Shown: piece after piece, positions 51,961 through 63,564 of the stretch
Layout: each line of letters starts with the position of its first letter
How positions within the stretch are numbered: position 1 is the stretch's first letter
Source of the DNA: Gracilariopsis chorda
Lineage: Eukaryota > Rhodophyta > Florideophyceae > Gracilariales > Gracilariaceae
Length of the DNA stretch: 64,000 nucleotides
NCBI GenBank assembly: GCA_003194525.1
Contig: NBIV01000053.1
Coordinates: forward strand, 62,001-126,000
Direction of reading: 5' to 3'
The notes under the pieces: generated by a model
Databases searched by the model: none
Told to the model about the DNA's origin: nothing
What the model saw: the letters and a program-made list of their open reading frames with translations, nothing else
Made by a program: the position numbers and the translations under genes

Positions 51961-52026
51961 TAGGGTGATTTTAATGGTAAAAGATGCAGGTCGTTACTTT
52001 AAAAAGGGCGATGGAGAGCGAAAAGG

Positions 52027-52485
52027 TTACTTTTACTTGTGCTTAGCCAGTAGCTCCAGTAGCGCTTTATGCTTCTCCAACTCCAGCTTTCTATGCTCGA
52101 GACGCTCCTCGCGTCGCTCTTCTCGCTCCAAGCGGTGCTACTCTCTAACTTCCTCGCGCCCCTTCTCGCGCTCGATACGGTCTGCAATTGCGTGTTCCTG
52201 CTCAAAGGCCAAGCGCTCGCTTTTGAGGTCTACGCAAGCAAGATCAGCCTCTTTGAGATGAGAGCCAAAGCGATCCATCTCACTCCCAACAACTGGCGGA
52301 CCTCGGCTGCCCTTCTCGGCTCTGTTCCTGCTTCTGCTCCCCTTGTCCTTCTCAGGGTCCGAAGTCTCCCCATTTACTGACGAACCACTGCTTCCGGCAT
52401 CAATTACAGTCTTACACTTTGTAGCGGCAGACACGAGAGTGGCACCCATGCGTTTTTTATCTTCTTTTTTCTTGCGTTCAGCCAT
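52027..52485 (-). pseudogene. Coiled-coil protein, possibly Myb/SANT-type transposon partner, broken
   Basis: The 115-residue minus frame (52485-52138) ends at TAG but continues in frame to about 52030 as a highly charged helix (HRLEREERREERLEHRKLEL then LLELLAKHK). Upstream at 52560-52490 another frame gives MKELADLLMTMQNAKDDYDS. Helical tails of this kind are common in Myb/SANT-like proteins associated with Harbinger elements, but no SANT motif was confirmed. No transposase is seen nearby. Confidence 0.35.
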
Positions 52486-52559
52486 TTTCAGTGCTTTTTT
52501 TGTGAGTCATAATCGTCTTTTGCATTCTGCATCGTCATGAGCAGATCCGCAAGCTCCTT

Positions 52560-53246
52560 CATCTCCCCTCTCCCCACTCCTGGCAGCTGCTGATTACCAT
52601 CGTAAAGCTTGCAGTGTTGCTCCTGTTTACACTTGTAGCAGTCCTGTAGTGGCTTCCAGCCTATAGGTTCACCAGCAAAAGCAGGGTTTGCGTCGACCTT
52701 TGTAGCTGCCTCTTAAAACCGCTTCCTCTTCTCGCCATATGGAGGCGTATGCGCCCTCGCAGCTGGGAATTAGCGCGCAATGACGAGGTCTTGCGCCACT
52801 GTGTAACACGACTTCTTTCCGAGGGTGAGGGGCACAGCTTCAACGACGCGAACTTTTCCCATCGTGGCTGCGTCGTGATTGCTGGGCCATATAATGCTCG
52901 CGGTGGTGCATGTAAGGTTAGATCTTTACTGCGGAATTAGTGAAATGCATTACACGCGGTACTCCTAGCTTTACTCACGCCACTTTCGTAACGATGCACT
53001 ATTCAGAATTATTCGTGAAGTCTTCGCTAGAGAATTCTGCAAACTAAATCTAACCTACCTAAGGATTGCTCTGACAACGAGAAAGTTGACCCCTTAGAAT
53101 ACATCAACAAACGCACTTTTATTTCCCTCCAAACGACTAGCCCATGATAATCCAAGGATTTGCACTACTGGCACGAATCGGTCGAGCACGTGTGTCATCT
53201 GTCACTCTCGAAAGCCTCAATTTCTATCAGCCGCGTTGAGCCCATC
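52560..53246. other. No gene recognised
   Basis: Short frames only. The stretch may hold the decayed N-terminal part of the coiled-coil gene to the left. Confidence 0.25.
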
Positions 53247-53493
53247 TCACACGTTTATATCTCTGACGGCCAACGAACAGGCAAATCCTTGCTGCATCCA
53301 ATCAGGCGGTAGTCTTCCAATTTCGTGTAGACTTTGTCGATTTTTGGGCCAATGGAGCACAAAATCTCTTCCAAAAAAACCAATTGACATTGCCACCGTG
53401 CATATCAATGTGCTTGAATGCAGCCTGTATGATGCACAATTTTTCCAATAATGTGCCCAAGCGCGGTAGAATAGCATCCTTATGGTCGCGCAA
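53247..53493 (-). pseudogene. Possible protein-kinase catalytic-loop fragment
   Basis: One minus-strand frame (53493-53302) reads FKHIDMHGGNVNWFF, which resembles the H-x-D-x-x-x-x-N catalytic loop of kinase-like proteins (HxDxHxxNV). Nothing else of a kinase is readable around it, and a frameshift follows. Low confidence; it may be chance. Confidence 0.25.
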
Positions 53494-53717
53494 ACGGCAT
53501 AATTGTAGGTAGAAGAACCACTGTTTGGGACGTAACGGCCATGGTGTTAGACGGTAGCTGAAACGAAGGACAGAAAAATAAGTTGTAGGTGGCTGCTTGG
53601 AGAAAAGTTTTTTGCAACTTCAGGGTACGCTATAGCATAAGTACACAATCGTCAGCACATTACACAATAGGTGAAATAGAAACGTATCCTATTCAAAGAA
53701 CAAAATAAATAACTTAT

Positions 53718-53960
53718 AGTACAACCTACGTATACCCTTGTAACAAAAATAGTTACATTTTACGTAGTGTGTACGTAGGCTGCACAGTACGGCAAACGTA
53801 TACCCTTCAAACAAAAACTTTTATAGTTTACATAGCACATACGTAGGCTGCGCAGTACTGCAAACGTATACCCTTCTAACAAAAATAGTTGTGATCTATG
53901 TAGTGCAGAAGTAGGCCATACAGTTCTACAAACGTACAACACTGTAACAAGAATAGGAAA
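53718..53960. repeat. Tandem repeat, about 68-bp unit
   Basis: The motif CGTATACCCTT occurs at about 53730, 53797 and 53866, with a degenerate fourth unit at about 53934, each followed by AACAAAAA and a conserved GTAGGCTGC...CAGTAC segment. Period 67-69 bases, AT-rich, non-coding. Confidence 0.75.
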
Positions 53961-54247
53961 GAAATATACGTTGCATACGTAGGTTAATCGTACTCGATAT
54001 GTATTGACATCTGAAACCAAGACCGAATAAGAAGGCAATGCATATGTACTTAGTAAAGTACTACGTATGTAAACTATCAAGGTACCAGGAGCATCGTGAG
54101 ACAATGAAGACTATATTTATACGTATATGTCAAACGAGAAACTATTGTGCAACACCAGTTCTCTATATAAAGGGCAGAGACGGTACATGTTCCATCAAAA
54201 GGTGATGACTAAATCTCTCAATCTCTCTCCGCTTCCCGCAGTCCAAC

Positions 54248-55975
54248 ATGAGCTCTTCTTCGCATCGACTGCCATCACGACGTGGTGGACGCCGGCCAGG
54301 AGCAGGCCGTTGTCCAAGAGAGAATATGCAGCCCATGCATCCTCGAGGCATAACCGATGAGCTTGTGCAAGTGGACTTAGGAACTAAAACCGAGCTTCCT
54401 CAAAATTTTATGGAACCTCATAACCCTGAAGAGATTTACTTAAACTCCTTTCATTCTTCTGGCATTCAACAGTAACGAGATAGGAAGGTTATTCGGTTCA
54501 CTGGGAGACCTCGCCAAGGCAAAATATTCGTCACGGCCTCGCCCTTCCAGGCTCTTCATATTCGGAGTATCAACAAATCACTGGCACACTTCCAGCGTGT
54601 TGTGGGACGTGCGGTGCAAACGCCCATCGAGCACCTCGGTGTCCTCTCAAAGATTTGGGGTGGGTGCTTCGTATTCGTATGTCCGAATATTGTGGCGAAG
54701 TTCTGCTTGGTGCAGAGACCGAAGGAACATGCTATGGATATAAAAGCTCCAGATCGCTTGGAGTTTCTTTCAGACAAGTGCATATCAATTCGCAACTTGA
54801 AGACATATATCGCTTGCGTTCTTTTCCAACGCTATCAACACACTTAAATGTGTTATTTGCCACCTTTGTCACATTCATGGATATGAAGTACGTTTGGGGT
54901 GCAAGTCCGTCATTTCTTCGACTTGAAGGGAATGTGTCTCTTTCTGTTCCAGGCCAGGACGTGCGCTACACATATTTGTGGTCGGAAGGTTCTCCCAATC
55001 TTATGATTATTCTTCTTTTTTCACGAAAAGAATGGTGTCTAACCCACCTATTTGATATATGGTTCCAAATTTATACGATCTCATGCAACCAAGACCAGAT
55101 GTTGTCCGACAGAGATATAGAAATTTGTTCAGACCAGATGAAACTGTTCGCATGAGATCAAACGCCGACGAATCTACTCTCGACATCTCTGCAGACGCTA
55201 TTCAGGAAGGATTAGTTGTCCAGAATTATCAAGGTGCCCATGAAGCCCGAATCGAGGTGAGCTCCGGCGCAGGACCGGTACCAGAAGACAGCCGAGGCAT
55301 ATTTCTTGCAATGAGAGCTTTTTTCGTAGAGCCAAGTCGACTGTTCAGGTTGGAAGTCCCAGTTGCCCAGCTGGTAGGGAAAAGAGAATCCCACCACATG
55401 TCAACCGGAAATCTTCGACGCCGAGTTGTCAAATAGAAGCGTTTGAAGCCTGATTCAATTTACCCTGAGAAAGGAGCTTTTCTACTGCTCTAACCTTATG
55501 GTGAGATTCATGCCCCGTATAATACAGCGACATATATTTCATCAATGGATGCGAACAACCGAGACTAAAGGAGCCTAACGTGGGCAGAACACTCTAAGCG
55601 AAAACTGTACACCGATATTGTGCTGCTGGACTCTGTTACTCTTCTTCAGCAATGGTTGCTTCGTACTAGCACAAACATTGAAGACTTGAGACTTCGTTAC
55701 TTGGAAACAGAAGAGATGAGAATGGTTTAACAACGGGAACTGCGAGCTAGAACCCATACCGGAAAAGAAAAATTGGCCCTCCCGGTAAACTCTTTCTTCC
55801 AGTTCATCACAAAAACTCTCCGGCGTACTGGAGACAAAAACGACTGGATGTGCAAGTAATGGTCGCGCAAATGGGCTCCCGAACGCTTTTCGTCACATTC
55901 ACAATGAACGTATGGCGGGAAGAGATAAAAATGATTAGTATGGACAACGAAAACATCGGAGCAGTTTCCCCGCAG
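54248..55975 (+). pseudogene. Helitron N-terminal region, truncated by CMC copy 2
   Basis: Near the right end the plus strand encodes SPAYWRQKRLDVQVMVAQMG then RTLFVTFTMNVWREEIK, the Helitron_like_N block. Upstream frames (54248-54475, 54602-55155, 55059-55436, and around 55600-55730) are in the same orientation and read as parts of one long protein (MVPNLYDLMQPRPDVVRQRY; then helical charged segments) with several stops. The rest of the Helitron was lost where CMC copy 2 begins at about 55976. Confidence 0.6.
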
Positions 55976-58900
55976 GGACCCAGCGAAGTAGGTGGATGCG
56001 CCATGGATATCCGTAAGATGTGCGGTTACATGTATTACATACGACGGGAATTGAAGAGGTTATAGATGTTCGGTTGATGTTCATTGGATGCACCATAGCC
56101 ATTTTTGAGATAGCCACAGTATACACGGTCTGGATGCGCAAAGAATGCCCATCAGTAGACCATGTGATGTGCATATGATGAACGACAATATGTGCCTTGG
56201 ATGTGCATCGTTTCTTGACAAAACTTTACTCGCTGATATACGGATGATATCCGGCAGACATGTATAATGATTTGATATTTGTCCAATTTGGCACGAGAGT
56301 TTGCCGTGTGAAAACCACTCAGGTGCTTTTATTTGACACCCGTTTACATCCTATATAGCTGTATATGGAATCAAAAGTTGCTTCAGGTTCACATTAGAGT
56401 TAGCATCTCTATTCTGTTGCTAATCATTGCGATTAAGAATTTACCAGTCCGATAGATCCCCAAAGATGGGGTAATCTGCCACGCAGTATTTCACCTTATT
56501 TCCAGCCGGATTGTCACGTACCTCCACGAAATTGCCCAATGGCTCCTCTTAGAACTCCATTTCTTCCTTCGTCGTTTTGAGATTCGAGCTGAACTGAGGC
56601 AAGAAATGTGCGTCTGCCGTTGTACTCCATGACACCAATGAGGCGGTTCACGCAGAAAATGTCCTCAGTGGTCCTTCAAAAGTCTCGCAAGGACCCCCTT
56701 CGCTCTCTTCCGCTGAGAGCGGTAAATGTTTGTCCAGTAAGTTCATCAACCCGGAGTCCGTACATCCAATTAACTCGAACGAGATGAAGTCCTACCGAAA
56801 TCTTCAACTGCTCCCCTGGTCTGTGATACGTTGCCCTTGTCTTCCAAATCTTATCAATACGCTCGTAGTATACTTCAAACAGTTGTGTTCCTGCCTCCAA
56901 AGAGGCAATGGGTTCCTCTTTCATAAAGTGAGCAGCTCTCCAGCATCGTTGACGTACATGGTGGCGCTCCTGCCTGGCTCGACGTTGAAGCTCAGCAAAA
57001 CTCTCAAGCCTCAAACTTTGGTGTCCGTTAGCTATGGTGGCGCACCGAAATATTCGGAGTTCAGCGATCTGGATGTCGTGTGTAGTGACGGGGAGGTAGC
57101 CTTGGAAGTATTCTGTGACATCCATATAGCGTTCGACACCACCTACAGCATCGTTCCTTCCAGATACGTGTATCGAGGATGTAGAAGCACGCGTGAGGGA
57201 TGTGGCCTCGTTCGACGTACTTTGAAATTCAGCTTCATCACTGATTCTTGGCATACTTTCTGAACAGTCAGACTCTGAACTGTGCATAGAACCGTGTGAA
57301 GCGCTAAAAACTGGGTTTGGTGACATGCTCTGTACCCCTTGTCCCCTTCCACCACCTTTCATTTGCAGTGCAGACAAATTATGCGTCTTGTGAAAGAGGT
57401 TTGCCTCAAGGCACTGAGTAGATCTCGTCATTTCACTCAGCGTCCCAGCAACTCGCTCTACAACAAACGGAGACACGTTTCGTAGCGGTCCGCAATGCCG
57501 CAACATTTCCGGAAGATGGAGAACTGCATGCGTTGTAGGGGTTAGCCTAGAGGCGTTTGATCCTGATTTATAATACAAATCGATGAAAAGAGAATGGGGT
57601 TCGCCATCAAATTTGAAAGCCTCCTTGCATCATTCCTGGAGGGTGTGGGGTCGAAAAGAATGAATTTAATCCTTGAAATCAAATCCCAAAGCGATACTAA
57701 ACGTCTGTCAATTGTCCTTCTGCGAAAAACTACACATCCGTAGTAGAGAGCGAAGTTTTTGTAGTCTTCCGCCTTGTATCCACCAATGTACCTGAATCAC
57801 TCTGGCGCTCTTCCACATACTGCTGAGATTCCCTTGTAACCCTCTGCGAGAGCATCGTTAACATACCTTCTGAGCTGCTCATCAAATACAAACGAATACG
57901 TCCTTTCAAATCATTTTGGATGTGTACCGGTGCAAAAAGAGATGAGATGCCTTACCCATCCAAGGAGCCAGGACTGTATTGGATCATACGGGGTAGCTCT
58001 CGCAAACTCAACCGTAAGGATTGTCAGAAGTGGGCACCTTTTCACTCCAGTCTCCTTTACAATTCTATCCCGAGCTGCTTTACTTATGGCGGCATTCAAC
58101 TGGTTCGGTACAAGCTTCATACCTCTTTCTGTTCTTGGTACAGAGCACTCTAATTGGATTTAACCTGGTGATACGTGTGGCTCTGCTGCTATGGAAACTT
58201 GTTCTGGAAAGAGCCAAAGTTGGCGTCCACCACCACATACTCTTTGGGCTTTCTTGTGACATTTTCGGCACGGGAGCTCAGCGTTATGACCCTTGATGCC
58301 AATCTGTTTGCTCGCAGCGGGCCAATCGGCGGTGATGAAGAGAAGCGATGCAATATACAGTTCTAACCGTTCCATCATGGCAAAGCATAGGTACCCCCTT
58401 TTCGAGTTGCTGTAGGTCTTGGACAAGTGGCCCAAGGAAACAGTCAAAGTTCTTTGTATCATGACGTCCAGGAACAAATCCCGAAAGAAGAGCGTTTGAA
58501 GCTTGAGAACGATACCCAGGCGGATAATTAAAAACCATGAACAGCAGAGGCCACGGAGATCGTGTCATCGTTCGCCCTCTGTGCACTTCGACACCGTCCC
58601 TGGAGAAGAATAAGAAAATTTAAAGCTTTTCATCTCTGTTCCAAGATAGCATTTCGTCTCCGTGCTTATCTCGGAAGTACTTGCCACTGTATCAGTCGAC
58701 ATACAGCATATCAGTCTTGTTATTAGCAAAGAGTTATAGGCTTGTAAGCATCCTTTCATAAGGCACTCAAAGTAATTGAGCTCTCTGCACAACACTGAAA
58801 GCTGCTCTGAGATCAATCGATACCAATACTTGCGGTGAACGGTGATGCAACTGTCACAAACAAGGCTTGGGCACTGTGCATCATGAAAGGGTTGTGCAAA

Positions 58901-60101
58901 CACTGGCGCATGATCATGGCGACACATAGCTCCAAAGCATCTTCGGACTCCTGCTATTTTCCTTTTATACGGACAGATCACATCATAGCTAAATTTGGAA
59001 CCTATCAAACTCGGTTGCAAAAGTCGCCGTGCTTGACTCTCGGGAACTCCTCCAAATTCGATTGTGAACAGTACTTCCATCAACCGTTTCAACTCGGCCT
59101 CCTTCAGGTCTTCCATTTGTCCAGAAGAACGACCACCAAAAAAGGTAGATTTCATGAGCTATCATATCAGAAGACAGAGTTTCTGTGGCTCCTACAATTG
59201 CCTGCATTCACCCATGAATGTTTCAGCATTCATCCATGAATGTTTCAGCAACATCCCAATTTTTTGACGCAAAAAAACGTTTTCCTCGGCTTCATTCATA
59301 TGCATGTCAACACCCACACTACATGCAGTCTCAAATTGTGCCATATAGGACACAGTAAATGTTTTTCCAGCATTGTCTTCAGCACTCTGATGATCCTGTG
59401 CTGGTTGCTGGGCCACATCGTTTTCCTGAACTATGCTTACTCGATCCATGGATTCGATAACACCGCAATCGTGGTTCTTTGGCTGTTGCAGAGCTCTATG
59501 GCCAGTCTGAATTTGTCCTTCATCGTAACGACTAAAATCACGAGTTCTTGCGGGGCCAAGGCTACGGTCACAATCATGAACGTGTGACCGACTACTCGAT
59601 GAGTTTTCTTTTGAATTCTTTGAATTCGGTCAAGAAGTATTCCCGTGGTCTGGTTCCAGCGCTTGAGAAGGTCTTGCAAGGGATGTTGTGCTTTTCATGC
59701 CCTTCGAAAGTGTAGGCAACGGATCAAAATATTGCTCGACCTGAGTACATGGAGCCACTGTGTTTGTTACCTGTTGCTCTTCTTCTCTCACAACTGCCTT
59801 TGGATGACCAGCTTTGCTCAATGCTTGCACTGAACTCCCCCGTGCAAACTTCCAGGCCAATAAAGGCACTCCCAGACGCTCTAGTACCTGCATTTTGACG
59901 AAAGCGTTGCCTCGACGAAATGCGTGCAAGGTGATTACAGGTTAAGTTGGTCAGAGAAGGGAACGTGCAAGTACGAAGTCAAAATTAGTGCACGTACTTT
60001 TCAGGATATCATGAATCAGTTATAGGCCATGTAGAATAAGGACTCCTGCCTTTCCCAAACGAAATTGTACTCATCCAATATGTATAAATACGACACCTCT
60101 G
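55976..60101 (-). mobile_element. CMC-superfamily (Tnp2-type) transposon, copy 2, decayed
   Basis: Inverted copy of 7166-11763, about 0.5 kb shorter, so each has suffered different indels. Similarity runs from the CCAGCGAAGTAGGTGGATGC motif to the reverse of GAGGTGTCGTATTTATAC at about 60100. It interrupts a Helitron at its left end. Confidence 0.65.
56676..59679 (-). pseudogene. Tnp2-like CMC transposase, multiply frameshifted (copy 2)
   Basis: Minus-strand frames: 59449-59192, 59155-58565 (cysteine/histidine cluster CFGAMCRHDH), 58586-58284 (NYPPGYRSQASNALLSGFVP, then DCFLGPLVQDL), 58477-58160 (ELPCRKCHKKAQRV), 58120-57911 (LLGWVRHLISFCTGTH) and 57578-56676 (THAVLHLPEMLRHCGPLRN then VERVAGTLSE). 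The last frame is longer here than in copy 1, and the breaks differ, so a consensus of both copies would show most of the ancestral protein. Inactive. Confidence 0.65.
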
Positions 60102-60660
60102 TAGGAGAATGACCATTGGGCATGTGGAGTGGTGAGGTAACTAAAGGTCCGGGCTGGCAGAGGTCAGACCATTGCTGGCCAACATTTCCCACGTTGCCAA
60201 CCTGGGTGCCGAGGCAGGAGATACCAGGGGACTGTGAGAATGCCAAGGCACTGTGGCCTAAAGTTTTATTATGTAGCTATTTTTATTTAATTGTTTAGGA
60301 TAGTTCCCGGAGGTCAGAGCACCTCGCCAGCTATAGAGGTTGGCTCGAGTGCCGCCGATCTCTGAAGAGTAAAGGCAAGCACCCTCACCGTCTTCTTGCC
60401 GCCATATGCAGCCAGTAGGACTCCAAAGGCCTCCAAGCCATCGCTACCATACTCCCGACCTGTAGGGACTTGAGATAGCGCCCGCCCATTGCGCCTCGCT
60501 GCCAGTTGGTGCCCGCGTCACTAGTATAACCAGTGGATTGTCACCCCAGTGACTGGCTCTCTGCCGTTACTACCCCCTAGTAGACTACTACTCCAGTTGG
60601 CCAAAGGACGTAGCATTCTACTACAACTGTTCTCCCGACCTAAAAGCCTACTGGAACAGC
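60102..60660. other. Probable LTR/leader of the Ty3 element E
   Basis: This region lies upstream of the gag remnant in the same orientation and holds no gene. It contains a TTTATTATGTAGCTATTTTTATTT stretch at about 60265-60290 that could be an LTR promoter. No second LTR copy is in the window, so no boundaries can be set. Confidence 0.3.
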
Positions 60661-60838
60661 TGTTTGGATCTTAAGGAAAGACGTTTACGGATAGGACTTC
60701 TACCATTGGACTATTAGTCGACACAACTGGCTCGAACGCAACACCAACCGTACGGATAACCAACAACCCAACCCAAGGAACGAAGACCAACAAGGAACAC
60801 CAGGTGCAGCCGCACCTCCTGCAGTCGCCGTAACCCCA

Positions 60839-63340
60839 TTGGCCGCCCAAGCCAACAATAATAGTGACCATAGGAGTACCCGCAGCCGCTCCGATGGACG
60901 TTTTATAGACCTTGTGGACAATCCTGAAAGGATAAGCAGAGAATCGCCATTGGTCGCTTGCCTCCGCGAGAGGATGGATCAGCTCAATCTTCTGCAAGGC
61001 CCAAGGAACGATGCAGAACAGCCTCAGGATTTAGTTGCTACCGTAACCACCCCCCGTATGCTGGACGATGTCGCCACTCTCCTATGGCCACAACTCCGCT
61101 CTTGGTGCGAAAATCAAGTGGAGCAGTTCTTTAGGGACAACCTGGATAGAGTATTACGGGAGCGCCTCTCCTCTTTGGCAGACCAACTGGTTCCTCAGGT
61201 GGTGCAATCAGATGTCCTTGTGGAATCCATTGCCACGACCATCCAAGGGGAAATCACCCGCCAGGCAGGCACATTTCACAGCCCTCGGGCTGTTTCTCAA
61301 AGGTTACCATTGGATTTCCATCGTTCAACACACACCGGACCTCAGGGAGCAGCTTTAGAAGTAGCCCCTCTCCTGGGTACAGCACAGGAAGTCCCATTGG
61401 GTTATATACAGCCTGGAGAAGAGAGACTCCAGAGGCAAAGAGGCCGTGCGGGAGATAAGACTAATGGACAACACGGCGTTCGGTACGCCAACGAGATCCT
61501 CGAGGACGATGAAGAGATCGCCCAAAAAAACCTCGTAGATACCGAGACCCATAGAAAGAAGAGACGCAGCCGAAGGCGTAAGTCGAGGACCAACCATTGG
61601 AAGAGGCACCACTCGGACTCGAGCGATGACCATTCGGACTTGTTGGACTCTTCCGATACCGATACGGATGAGGCGGATTTTCGGCGCCTCAAACCATTGG
61701 TCACGACTAATGAGCTTTTCCAGAAGGTCTTAGACGTGAAAAGTACCGTTTGATGAATCGGTCCACGCGGTACACCTCTTCGGTCGCCAAGAAGATTGCC
61801 AGGTGGGCGAAGAGAACGCAACTGACCGTCCCGGACAAGTTTTCTTGGAAGGATTCCATTACAGTCCTTAGGTTCTTGAGCTCGTTCCAGGTGGCCTGTG
61901 ACCAGAATGGAGTCCAGGAAGGAGCGGCGCTTTTTGCTTCCAGTTTTTCCTAAGTGGACAAGCGAAGGACCAAGTGGTTGCCACGATATCCGGTTCGGCC
62001 AACGCCTTTGATGCCCGAGATCCGGAGCTCCTAAGGACCTATCCAGAGGTTTTTCATTACCTGTTGGAAACGTATGCGACTGATCACCACATAATGGATG
62101 CCTGTCAGGACGTAATTGGATACCACCAGAGTCCCAGCATGTCCAAAACGGATTACGCTGACTAACTTTGGACTAGAGCCTGCAGGTGCAAGCATGTGTT
62201 CTCCGAGGGTCGGCTGAAGCGACATTTTATACCGGGATTGCTCCCTGCGATACGGACTCATGTCCGAAACCACCAGTCGGCCCATCCGGACTTGACCCTG
62301 CGTCAACTGGTGACGTATGCCGAAGGATACGGCCAGACCTATAGAACTTCCAGTCGAACGGGTGACGCGGATACAAGGGGTTGCGTAAGACCCCTGACCG
62401 GAGGAGTGTAGGCCCATATGGTAGAGTCCCCGTCGGAGTCGGACTCGGCCTTTGGACATTCAAACACCGCAGATGCTCTTGCGGTGAGCTTCTCCTCAGC
62501 TCCGTCAGGAGCACCATCGGCCTTTTCGTCAGGAACGACCACCCCATCTGTCCCGGCAACACCCCGTTATTCTCCAATTGCTCCCAGGAAGGAGGTCATT
62601 ACGAAGTCCAATCAGGCCTGCTATAATTGTCTTTCTACGGCCCGGCCGTGTGACTGCATAAAGTATATGCCTGAGGACATCCTCAAGTGAATTATGGCAC
62701 GAAGGGAGGAGAACTATCAGGTGCGCCGAGCCGAGGGTTAGTTCCGTAGGACCTTTCCGCCGAGAACCACTGGAGCGCCAGAGAGCTCAAATTATGTGGC
62801 TCCCCTGACCACACCGGTGAAGCAACCTGAGGTCATCTTGGTTGAAGATCCAAGGTATAGCGTCGAATACCTGGACGGGGAGGTAGATCTTGCGGTGTCC
62901 ACGCCACAGAAAAACGACCAGAGGAACGCATCGAGGCGTGTTGTTCCTCTTGTGACTGCCGCCTCAAACCATCGGACTCGCAGACCGCAGGAGCTGAGAA
63001 GAGAAAGAAAGCAGAGGACAAAATGACAGGGGTCTCGAGTCGGGTGTATGCTGTGAACCAATGGGAAGACCTGGAGGACGCTGTTTTTGTCCTGAGGAAG
63101 TATAACTACAAGGTACAGGGAACCATGGGACTACAGGCCAATACCACAAGGACGTTTACGGCCGTACTGGATACTGGAGCAGGCCCTAATCTGGTAAATT
63201 CGAAGGTCTTACCATTGGGCTGGGAAAGGATGATACATGAAAAGAAGTCACCGAAGGTAACGGACGCATCACGTCGGCCGATGGATATTCGCGGAATACT
63301 TCCGCTTTACGTCCAATTGGGTCACCTGAAGGTTACGTCT
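60839..63340 (+). pseudogene. Ty3/gypsy element E: gag and protease, decayed
   Basis: 60839-61753 is a gag-like frame (no ATG; the frame is open further upstream) ending in a long Arg/Lys/Ser/Asp tail (THRKKRRSRRRKSRTNHWKR). The capsid-like part continues in other frames: 61750-61953 (FSWKDSITVLRFLSSFQVAC) and 61974-62411 (TLRQLVTYAEGYGQTYR). 62418-62690 carries a degenerate zinc knuckle (CYNCLSTARPCDCIK). 63023-63358 is the aspartic protease (TAVLDTGAGPNLVNSKVLPL). At least four frame changes. The reverse transcriptase would lie beyond the window. Confidence 0.7.
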
Positions 63341-63564
63341 GTGTTCTCGGAATGCTAGTTTCAGAAGCTAGTTTAGTATGCGTCAAGATGTCATTCAAAA
63401 AATCTATGAAAAATGACGGATGGCGAATGCGGAGTGAATTTCGGTCAGTTTTGTAGATTGCCACGTAGTTTAAACCTCCGAATCTAGGACAGAAACTTGC
63501 ACATTATGAATGAGAAGCGAATGCAGAAGACACTGCTAGTTTAATTTGTGTATTCGAATGTCAA
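63341..63564. other. Short segment with Plavaka-like terminal and subterminal motifs
   Basis: GTGTTCTCGGAATGCTAGTT at 63341 matches the TIR of the element at 23232-35088, and CTAG-centred motifs follow at 63367 (AGCTAGTTT) and 63533 (TGCTAGTTT). The protease frame of the Ty3 element stops within it. It may be one end of another element of that family, or a fragment. No inverted partner was found. Confidence 0.4.

Noticed and set aside
53718..53960. CRISPR-like array
   Set aside because: The repeats are head-to-tail units without constant short repeats separated by unique spacers, and the genome is eukaryotic.
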